This document shows, piece by piece, positions 40,201 to 50,000 of a DNA stretch of 50,000 nucleotides. The first letter of the stretch is position 1. The number at the start of each line of letters is the position of its first letter. The position numbers were made by a program, and so were the translations under genes. Source of the DNA: Neocallimastix lanati (nom. inval.) (Eukaryota; Neocallimastigomycota; Neocallimastigomycetes; Neocallimastigales; Neocallimastigaceae); assembly GCA_016946835.1 (NCBI GenBank), contig JACVTC010000064.1:880001-930000 (forward strand). The letters run 5' to 3'. The notes beneath the pieces are model-generated. The model did no database searches. It saw only the letters and a program-made list of their open reading frames with translations, and was not told the DNA's origin.

Positions 40201-41987
40201 TTAAACTTCTAGATTCTTATAATATGCAAGAGATGTTCGTATAGGCTGAATAACATTATCATCCTTTATATATAGATTTATATATGAAACATTAATAGTT
40301 GAAATCTTAATATAAAATTTTAATCTTTAAAATTATACTTACCATATTAGGTAGAACTTTGGCCATTGCTTCGAATATAGGGATCATTACATATGCAATA
40401 AACGATGACTGTGTTGTTGATTTTTTTACTTTTTTTCTATCCATCATTGCTGATTCTGGCAAACCCTCAATTATTTCTTTATCATGTTGCATAAAGAACT
40501 CTTCTAATAAATTATCAACCCATGGCTCAGCAACACGAGTTGGTCTTACTTCATTAGATATATCAGCACTTTTAATTAGCATTAATAAAAGCTATAATAT
40601 ATTTTAGATTAGTTTTATTTATTATTATTTTATATATATCTTTTTTAAAATAAATTTTTACAAAAATAACATTTCATGGCAATTTTTACCATAGTTCTAT
40701 GTTCTTCATTTTTGAAGTCAAAATTTTCAGTCATATCTTTAAATTGGCCTACTAATGTACTATGTTTCGCCATATCTGTTGCTAAAATACACTGAATAAT
40801 GCCTTTTCTTACTTCAGCATATTCTTCCTTTGATAATGATTCTAAAACATTTGTTTCTGGTCTTTTCAGTATATAAAAGAATACAGCTAAATAAAGTTTA
40901 AAAACAAAAAAAAAATTAAAATAAAATAAAATGTCATTAAATAAAATTAAAATGTCATTAAATAAAATTAAAATGTCATTAAATAAAATTAAAATGTCAT
41001 TAAATAAAATTAAAATGTCATTAAATAAAATTAAAATGTCATTAAATAAAATTAAAATGTCATTAAATAAAATTAAAATGTTATTAAATAAAATTAAAAT
41101 GTCATTAAATAAAATTAAAATGTCATTAAATAAAATTAAAATGTCATTAAATAAAATTAAAATATCATTAAATAAAATAAGATATCATTAAATAAAATAA
41201 AATATCATAAAATAAAATTATATATAATTAGATAAAATATAAGATTAGTATTTTATATTATTTTATTAATATGAATAATAAAGTATTACAATACGTTAAT
41301 ATAAATAAATAATATTACCACAATGATGGTTCTCTAAAGGTGATTGATCATTATATAATAATGCTAAATCTGTTTTAGCGTTTATTTGATACTATATTTT
41401 AAATAAATTTGTTTAATTTTATTATATATAGATATATGTATATTTTATAAAATAATATTATAAAAAATTAAAAAAGAAATAAATCTTACAGCATTATTAC
41501 ACCCTGGATGATCTCTAAATATTATATTATTACAATTTATAATAAAAAATTAAATTAGAAATAACAAATATTTATTCATTATATATTTGTTTAAATTATT
41601 ATATTGTATTCAAAGACATTTCAACGTACAAATCGTGGCCAATACCTAATTAATTATTAAAATTTAAGATAACATTTAATATATTTTTGTCATAGTTTTA
41701 ATTTTAAAACATTTTATCATTTAAATACCGATAATAATATAATAATATGATAAATAAATAATATAATAATATGATAAATAAATAATATAATAATATAGTA
41801 TAATAAATAAATAAATAAATAAATAAAAATTACATGATAGCATCAATATTAGTTTTTCACGGGGTGTTAAAATATTAACCAAATTAGTGATATGTATAAT
41901 TCCATACATCTATTTCATTTTTGTTTTTTTTGTCGTATTATTGCAATAAATAATAATAATAACAACAACAACAACAACAACAACAAC

Positions 41988-42040
<53 letters not shown>

Positions 42041-42851
42041 ATTATTAAAAACTAATAAATGTTAAATATTTCTTATTTTTAATTAAATATTTTACCATTT
42101 GAGTAACACAAAAGCAATGAATAAAATTATGGAAGGGCTATAAAATAATTTATATTTAAAGGAAGAATAAAAATTTTTTAATTATATTTATAAAAGTTAT
42201 ATTTTTATATGTAAAAAAAAAAAAAATTTTTTGATTATTTACATTTTTATTGTAACATAATTTACAGCAATGTAAGAAATTATCCAATGTGTCAAAATTG
42301 ATATTAAAATGATCAAGTAATTTGAGTTCTATAAACATATGTTCAAGTAGTGAAATCATTCCATTTTCTTTCCATTGCCAAATATCAAATGTTGGTTTCT
42401 TTAAATGGTCTGCAATTTCCTTATCAAATGTTGGTCTTTCAATATTATGACGATATATCATTTCAATATTTTCAACTTTATTTTTTGCAGGACATGGTGT
42501 TTTAACCAACTTTGATGAAGATTGAATAATCCTTGGATTAATATTTAATCGATCTTCGTCTTCATTATGTATTATTAAATTACTATTACTCGAACAACTT
42601 TCAAATTGAGGTTGCTTTGTTTTTCTAAATACAAGTTTATAAGGTTCCTCAGCTGTGTTTGGTTCAATTTCAGTTGATATTGGAATTAGGGTTCCATCAT
42701 GTTTATATAGTTTTAAAATGAGATTTGTATCGTCCATATAATCTGCTACATTACATAAAAAAGTTCGAAATTCACTAGTTGTAGTTTTCGAGAAAATTTC
42801 AATTACTTCATTTCCAATACCTTCAATATTTAAATAAATCTTTTTCGTCAT
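40201..42851 (-). CDS. PDE9-type 3',5'-cyclic nucleotide phosphodiesterase
   Basis: Hydrolyses cyclic nucleotide to the 5'-monophosphate; animal PDE9A is a high-affinity cGMP enzyme. Exons, minus strand 5' to 3': 42851-42243, 42137-42096, 41909-41834, 41645-41630, 41514-41490, 41391-41319, 40886-40690, 40591-40343, 40263-40201; 449 aa. The N-terminus ([19 protein letters not shown], ending EEPYKLVFR) aligns with the PDE9A-specific N-terminal module. The catalytic domain starts at about residue 150 ([15 protein letters not shown]). Key residues: H206 and H210 in [14 protein letters not shown]246 and D247 in [13 protein letters not shown]356 in [10 protein letters not shown]; invariant Gln at 407 in [25 protein letters not shown] and EGLPES are near-identical to PDE9 members. 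No membrane segment or regulatory GAF domain is seen, so it is probably soluble. Two exons of 16 and 25 nt encode the HD motif. cGMP preference is inferred from the family. Confidence 0.93.
40928..41215. repeat. 21-bp minisatellite in PDE9 intron 6
   Basis: Twelve units of a 21-base repeat (ATGTCATTAAATAAAATTAA plus one A), of which one has TTATT and the last is slightly changed, then shorter derived units. It lies in the intron 40887-41318 of PDE9. Because 21 is a multiple of three it reads as an open frame on the plus strand, but it is intronic. Confidence 0.93.
41950..42038. repeat. ACA/AAT compound trinucleotide repeat in PDE9 intron 2
   Basis: Tandem AAC/ACA units (about 41962-41988) run into AAT units (to about 42038), inside the PDE9 intron 41910-42095. 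Confidence 0.85.
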
Positions 42852-42961
42852 TTTTATATATATTTATAAAAAAAAAATTTTTTTTTATCTTTTTTTTTTT
42901 TTGTATTTTTTTTAATTGTTTAATTTTTTCTATTTTTAAAATATTTTTTTTATGATTTATA

Positions 42962-43009
<48 letters not shown>

Positions 43010-46000
43010 TTTTGATATTATTATTAGTAACTTTATATTAAATATATATTATTGTAGTTATTTGATATTTGTATATTTAAACTTAATTGTTTATTCTTCT
43101 TCTACCTCTTCCTTTAATACTAATTAAAAGGCAAATAAAATATCTTTTATCTTCTATCTACAAAATAATTATGAAATTCAATTATATGTATTATATTTGA
43201 TTTATTATATTTTTAAATATTTGATTAAAACTAATTGTGAATGAAAAAACTTTTTATTAAAATACAAATATATAATTTTTTATTTTTGTTTTTCTATTAA
43301 TTAGATTTCTAATTAAAAGAGATAAAATAAAAAAGATATTCTCCTATATTATATAGTAAAATTAAAAATAAAAAAATAAAAATAGATTTGATTAGAATAT
43401 ATATTGTAGATTTTTTATTTTTATATAATCCATAATATTTAATATCTTGTAGTATTAATATTATTTTATATTTTTTCTTGTAGCATAATTACAATTGTTT
43501 TATATCATCCTATTTTACTATTATTAAAATTATTTCGTATAAATTGATTATTACTATAACTTAGAAATCATTTTCTTCTACTCTATAACGATATAAACGT
43601 ATTTCTTTAAGAAAAAAAATAAAACAAAGTTAAGAATAAAAATATAAAATTGAGAATAGTATTTTTCCATGAATTATTATCAATAAAATATTTTAATTAT
43701 TAGAATTTGATTCCTTATTAAATATATTAATTATATAAAAATATATATAAATTAGAATTATATCAGCTATAAAATTTAATATAATAACAAATTATATATA
43801 TAAAACTAAAATAATTAAGGTATTATATTTAAATTCTAACTATATATAATTTAAATTATAAATAATTATAAACTCCATTACATAATGAATTAATAGAAGA
43901 CATTTTCATTAATTGAATAAATTTACCTATTATTATTAAATTATTACATATTAATGATGATTTAAATTATTTTAATATTTTATTTTTATCTTTTAATTTA
44001 TTAAAATTTAAATTCAAAAAAATATAAAAAAATATTTTTTAAAAAAAAAATTAATATGAATTTTGTATAAAATTTTGTATTGTACTAAAAACTTTCGTAT
44101 TTATAAGATTTGTATTTCTAATAGTTTTTTCATGAATAAATTTTTTATAAATAATTATAATGAAAAAACTTTAAGAATATTTTAATATATTATATTTTAA
44201 TATTTTCATTATAAAATATAGATTAAAAATTATAAAATACAAAGCATTGACATTAATACTGATAAAATAATCATTTATATTAATACACAAAAAATATTTT
44301 ATAGTTGTTATAATTTCAGTATAAATCCAAAAATTTTTAAAAAATTAAATATTTTTAATTAACATATTTCATTGTATTATTTCAAAATGTTATAATTTAA
44401 TTTTAAAAATTTTTATGCATATTTTCTATAATAATATATATATTATTTCAATTTGCATGAAATATATAGAAAAACACCTTTTCTTTTTAATATTTTATTA
44501 TGTTTAATATAGTTTTAGTATGTATATATATTATTTATAAATTATCTAATAATACATATATAATTTTTTGGTAAATATATAATTAACCAATGTATGATTT
44601 ATTTAATTAAATTCAATAATTTTTTTTTTTTCTGTTCATCAAACTAATAATTTTACTTAAAAAAATCACTTATAATAATAAAGATATAAAATTATAATAA
44701 AATGGTCTTATTTGTTACAATATTTTATAATATTGTGTAGTATTTATAATAACATATAGCATTTTCCTTCAATTTTCTGTCAATTATACAAGTTAAAAAG
44801 TTTTTTATTTACAAACTTTAATCTTTTTATATTAGAATTTTAATTTTTGTTATTCAATAATTTTTAGGTATAAAATGGATTTTTATTATTATTTATGGAT
44901 TAATACTTTTTTAATTAGTTTTAATAATTAATATATATTATATATTTCTATAATAAATATAAAAAAAAAAAAAAAAAAAAAAAAAAACAGAGATGTAGAA
45001 AAAAAAATATATTTATTTTTAAAGGAATTAATAAATTTAAAACAGAATAATTTTATTCATAAACTAAATTTTCTTTATCAAAAAAAAAATTATTTAAAAT
45101 ACAACAATTAATAATAATAAAGGAAAAAGAAATGGTATAATTGATATTGAAATAAGTATTATTAAAAAAATATCATATATATACAATAAATATCTTTTTT
45201 TGCCATTTTATTAGTATATTTTTTAAAATATAGCAATGATAAAATATGTAATCATTAAAAATTAATAAAATAATTAAATATAATTAATAATAAAATCAAA
45301 AATATATGATATAAAATTTCCCAAAACCTCTTTTTTCTTTGTTCAAAATAATTAAATAAGAAAAAAAATATCAAATTAAAAAAAAAAAAGTAAATAAAAT
45401 AAAATAAAAAAAAAACAAAAACAAAAACAAAAAAAAAAAAAAAAAAAAATAAATATATATATATATATAAACGTAATGAAAGGAAAAAAATAAGATATAA
45501 AAATTAATTAAAAAAAAACCGCAGGCTTAAAAATTTTGTTGTGGCTTATAATTATATTTCATATAAAATTTGATATATAATAATGTATTTTTAAATTATG
45601 GCTGAATAATAAAACTAGCTGATCTTTATTTAAGAAAAAATTTTTTTTTTTACAATTTTATATTATTAAAATTTTAAATTAATTTAATTTATATTATTAT
45701 TAATTAATAATATTATTGGAAATTATATAAGAGATATTTTATTTAGTACTGATTATATTTAATTTTTTAAAAACATACTTTTTTTTTGTTTATATTAATA
45801 TTGAGTGTTAGGTTATTGTATTATATGCTGCTATGTTATAATATATTAAACATTATATAACTTTAATATAGTTCAAAAGTTTATTCAAAGAAGTATTTAT
45901 TCATTTTGATAATATTATATAATATCAATAGTAAGCATATATACTAATAAATTTTTATAAAGACTTGTAAAATTATTATTTATAGAATATAATATTAATT

Positions 46001-46850
46001 GTATTTTTATTTGTTTAAATTCATATATATTAAAACATTCGAAAAATATAAAAAATTATAATTGATATAGTTCTTAAGATCTTTTCATATTTTTTTTTAA
46101 AAAAAATAAATAATAAAAAAGTTGTCATTAAATTAACTTTAAATCATAATTTAATATATAAAAAAAAAAAAATAATAATAAAAATATTAAAAAACATTAA
46201 ATATAACATTAGTTGAATAATATACAAAAATAATTATATAACATTAGTTCAATAATAATAAAACTTTAAATAAATAATATACAAAATATAATACATTAAA
46301 TAAGTAATAAAGAGAATTTTAAAAGAATTTAAAAAAAAATAAAAAAAATACATTAGATAAATAATATACCAAAGATAATAAATTTATTTATATAAATCTA
46401 ATGATTTAACCTAAATTATGTAAAATTTGTAATTGTATTATTACTATTAATATTAAAGAAGTTTATCTTGTTGTGAGATAAATCAGTAATCATTCTGTCT
46501 TTTTTTTTTATTAAAAAATATATATATAATAAAAAGTATAATAAAATACTAATTGAATGTTGAATTGAATTAACAAAACGAATTCAATTTTTTATAAATT
46601 ACAAATAATATATAAATTTTAATTTTAATTAGGTATTGTATAATATAGAAAAATAAAATAAAATAATGATAAAAAAAATAATAAATAAACATAATTTATA
46701 ATAAATGAAAAATAAAAACAAGGAAATAACAAAATTATTTGTATATGCATATATATTTATAAGATAAAATAAGAATAAGAATACGAATAAGAAATTACAA
46801 TATTTAATTTTAAATATAGAAATCATAAATAATTTATATTTAAAAGAAAT
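42852..46850. other. 4-kb divergent spacer between PDE9 and SLC35C2-like genes
   Basis: Upstream region of both flanking genes. I read both strands and find no exon, tRNA or repeat-encoded element. It holds runs of 41 T (42964-43004) and 27 A (44961-44987) and many short AT words. A small hairpin at 46462-46482 (TTTATCT / AGATAAA arms) is followed by a T-run. It is the longest unexplained stretch in the window. Confidence 0.6.
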
Positions 46851-48127
46851 ATGGGTAAGCCAAGACAATCATTATTTGAAACTGATGAAGATTCATTGTT
46901 GCCACATAATAATAATTTTAATGATGATTTAGAAGAAGAAATCATCGAAACTAATGATAATATTATTAATGAAAATAATGAAACGCCAAGGACATCAAAT
47001 AATAATAATATATCAAGTTATAATAATGAATCGAATTATAAGGATGATAATTTAAAAATTGAAGTTCAAAATTTTGTTGAAGCAAAAGAACAAAAAGCAC
47101 CAGTTGGTGCTCTAAAAATAACATTCTTTATTCTCAGCTGGTAATTAATAAAAAATATTTTAATAAAATAATCCTTGTTTATTAATAATTGACAACATAA
47201 AAAATTATTATAAAAAAATTTAGGTATACTTTATCTATATGTTTAAGTGTCTTTAATAAATGGTTTTTTGGGTTAATATTAATTATTTAATTACTATTAT
47301 TATTATTATTATTATATATTTAAATAAAATACTAAATTATTTCTTTTTTTATTTTTTAATTAAAAATTATCATTATTACTATTATTATTATTATTATTAT
47401 TATTATATTTAAATAATATACTAAATTAATTATAATTTGAAATTTTAAAGAAAACCACACTTCAAATTCCCTTATTCATTATTTACCACATTTATTCATT
47501 CATGTGTTCAATTTTTGGGTTCGGTAGTAACATTGTTTTTTTTTCCAAAATATAAAAGTACAAATAAACTATCATTAAAAAATTTCTTGTAAGGATAAAT
47601 TTAATATTATATATAAGTATTTGTTATTAAAAAAATTTTTATTATTAACCTTAAAACTATATTTATTTAAATATTTTAAGATTAAACGTTTTTCCTTGCG
47701 GGTAAAAATTATTTCATAAATAGCAATTATTAAATTTCATTATTGAAAATAAAAAATTAATAAATAAATAAATATTATATAATAATTGCATATTAATAAT
47801 ACATAATCCAATTAAAAAGAGCTGCAACTGGTCTAGATATCGGTTTATCAAATACAAGTTTGAAAAATATCACACTGACTTTTTATAGTAAGTATAAGTG
47901 GTACATTCTTGTTATTATTATTAAGTATAATTAATTATATTATTTTAATATTAATGTATATATATATATGGATTTAATAATATAATAGCTATGATAAAAA
48001 GTAGTACACCTGTTTTTGTTTTATCTTTTGCTTTTCTTTTTGGCTTAGAAAAGCCATCAGTAAAATTAATTGGAATTATTATAATTATTGTTTTTGGTGT
48101 TTTCATTATGGTCATGGAAGAAGTAAG

Positions 48128-48196
<69 letters not shown>

Positions 48197-48646
48197 GAAT
48201 TAATATTTAAATAATATTTTAATAGACATAAATTAATGTATCTTTCTAATATTTTTTTTTAAAATATTCAATTAATACCTTATAAAATTTAAAAGACTGA
48301 ATTCAATCTATTTGGGTAAATTATTACAAAAATCAAAAATAATAGAACTTTTTATAATTATTTAATATATTTAATAACATTATAATGAATATATATATAT
48401 TAAAATTTTTAATAGTTTCTTAGAAGTTGTTATTGCAACTGTATTAGGTGGTTTAAGGTATTAAGAGTATTATTAAAATATAGTTAAATAAGTAATGTTT
48501 AAATGAAACAATAATTAACAATTATTTAATATATAACAGATGGAGTATGACACAAATTTTACTTCAAAAAGAATCTTTAGGTTTAACTAATCCAATTATG
48601 TAAATAGATAATCAAATGTCAATTTCTCTATTATATAATATTCTTA

Positions 48647-48732
<86 letters not shown>

Positions 48733-49670
48733 TATTTATATATTAATATATTAAACTTTCAATGAAATAATAATAAAAAAGAACAAATTTTTATTTAACA
48801 CCTGTCATGGCTTTTACAATTTTAATTTTTTCAGCGATTCATGAAGGTATTGGTAATATTTTAAAATCAACCTTTTTTAATAGTTTTGGAAGTGCTATTC
48901 AAACGTTTGGTTATATGACTTTTGGAGGTTCAATAGCATATTTAATGATTATTGCTGAATATAATATCATTATGAATACGGGTGTTGTTACTCTTAGTGT
49001 TGCTGTAAGTTAATTTTTTTTTTTTTTTTTTTCTTTTTTTTTTAATTTTTAATTTTCAATATTTATCACTAATATATATATATATATATGATTTAATATA
49101 AATTTATATATAAATATATGTTTATATATCATTTAGGGTATCTTTAAAGAAATTATTGTTTTAGGTAAAATTTTGTTAAAATTAGAAATTTATATTTAAA
49201 TTTATATATATATATTTATATATATTTATTATTAAAAAATTTCCAATATATATACTAATATATATCAATTATTATAATATAAATATCTAATAACTAAAGT
49301 TTGTTCTCACTTTATATTCCATGATACTTTTACTACTCAAGCTGTTATTGGTTTATTCATTAGTTTAGTTGGTATTGGATTATATAATTATCATAAGATC
49401 AAATTAGTACAACAGAAAGAATATATTGCCTATGAACATACTATTTTATGTGATGGTGAAATTGATTTCTTTGTATTAGATGATGAAGATGGAAATAAAC
49501 TTTATGAATTAACTAATGCAAATACTAAATTAAATAAAGATATTGAAAGATCTAATGTTAAATCATTAAATTATGCTCCAAGAGATAAGAAACAAAAAGT
49601 AATATTTGATTCAGAAACCGTAGATATTAAAAATAATTCAAGCAACGTTATTGGGTCAACATCATCGTAA
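46851..49670 (+). CDS. SLC35C2-like nucleotide-sugar/triose-phosphate-type transporter
   Basis: Multi-pass transporter of the drug/metabolite superfamily. Exons: 46851-47140, 47224-47271, 47451-47588, 47681-47701, 47820-47887, 47989-48122, 48296-48315, 48416-48457, 48540-48599, 48782-49004, 49137-49164, 49300-49670; 480 aa. The first about 85 residues are an acidic Asn-rich cytosolic tail. The family signature follows in order: WYTLSICLSVFNKWFFGK, GAATGLDIGLSN, TLTFYTMIKSSTPVFVL, GGLRWSMTQILLQKESLGL, NPI, then TLSVAGIFKEI. About ten hydrophobic segments are expected. A 100-residue hydrophilic C-tail begins after HKIK. SLC35C2 (yeast Ymd8-like) resides in Golgi/ER and is linked to nucleotide-sugar supply; the substrate cannot be read from sequence. 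Exons of 20, 21 and 28 nt are required to keep the frame. Confidence 0.9.
48129..48190. repeat. (TAA)n in SLC35C2-like intron 6
   Basis: About 20 units in the intron 48123-48295. A longer array of the same unit (48648-48731) sits in the intron before exon 10. Confidence 0.92.
48648..48731. repeat. (TAA)n in SLC35C2-like intron 9
   Basis: About 28 units in the intron 48600-48781. Confidence 0.92.
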
Positions 49671-49890
49671 ACAATATCACCCAATAATATTATATAATTT
49701 TTTTAGAAAAAAAAAAAAAATAATAATAATAATAATTATATTCTATACACAAATATTATATATATGTTTAAAAATAAAAAATAAAAAATAAAAATAAAAA
49801 TTAAATGGAATTAATTGCAATTGATATCATTAAAAAATTGAAAATCACATTAAAAATAATTGAAAATCATTAAAAACATTTATGACAAAA

Positions 49891-49955
<65 letters not shown>

Positions 49956-50000
49956 CAATGTTAACATTACCATCCTACATTATAATTATGATTATATTAT
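49671..50000. other. Downstream spacer of the SLC35C2-like gene
   Basis: AT-rich, with an AAT array near 49889-49951. No gene seen up to the window edge. Confidence 0.7.

Noticed and set aside
40931-41191. ORF with a repeated 7-residue unit
   Set aside because: A 21-bp minisatellite in a PDE9 intron, on the opposite strand to the gene; open only because 21 is divisible by three.
46462-46498. Hairpin followed by T-run as a Pol III terminator or small RNA
   Set aside because: The arms are only 7 bp and A/T-rich, and T-runs are everywhere in this DNA; no A or B box is seen.

Overview
The window is nuclear DNA of a eukaryote with extremely AT-rich sequence: long AT-only spacers, trinucleotide and pentanucleotide repeats, homopolymer tracts of 30-47 bases, and genes cut by many short GT-AG introns. 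It carries three motile-cilium genes next to ordinary fungal-type genes. My best inference is a zoosporic (flagellated) fungus, most likely an anaerobic gut fungus (Neocallimastigomycota). No rRNA or marker gene confirms this. UAA and UAG end all six host genes and UGG encodes Trp throughout, so nothing departs from the standard code.

Layout: 1-1869 AT-rich spacer; 1870-3714 (+) DRC5/TCTE1-like nexin-dynein regulatory complex LRR protein; 5348-9770 (+) CFAP58, 11 exons; 11388-18100 (-) MRE11 nuclease, 14 exons, with a 2.5-kb satellite filling one intron; 19681-31242 (+) CFAP47-like giant protein, 22 exons, 3100 aa; 31243-40200 a gene-poor convergent interval holding a tandem duplication, a decayed LINE-like fragment, a near-intact Ty1/copia retrotransposon with target-site duplication (33599-39220) and an orphan exon-like piece; 40201-42851 (-) PDE9-type cyclic nucleotide phosphodiesterase, 9 exons; 42852-46850 a 4-kb spacer with no recognisable gene; 46851-49670 (+) SLC35C2-like transporter, 12 exons; 49671-50000 AT-rich tail.

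How the genes fit together: DRC5, CFAP58 and CFAP47 all serve the motile 9+2 axoneme and lie within about 30 kb, separated only by MRE11. A cGMP-type phosphodiesterase follows, consistent with zoospore signalling (inference). MRE11 (double-strand-break repair) and the SLC35 transporter (Golgi/ER nucleotide-sugar transport) are unrelated housekeeping genes. Gene models below were joined by hand from GT-AG boundaries that keep the reading frame and family similarity. All six multi- or single-exon models close without an internal stop.

Most notable observations: an in-frame UGA at the gag/protease junction of the copia element, exactly where the family has a conserved Trp; a primer-binding site that matches the anticodon arm of tRNA-Lys(CUU); a compound satellite in the MRE11 intron whose 17 core units are spaced by whole pentamers; and microexons of 16 and 25 nt that split the metal-binding HD motif of PDE9.
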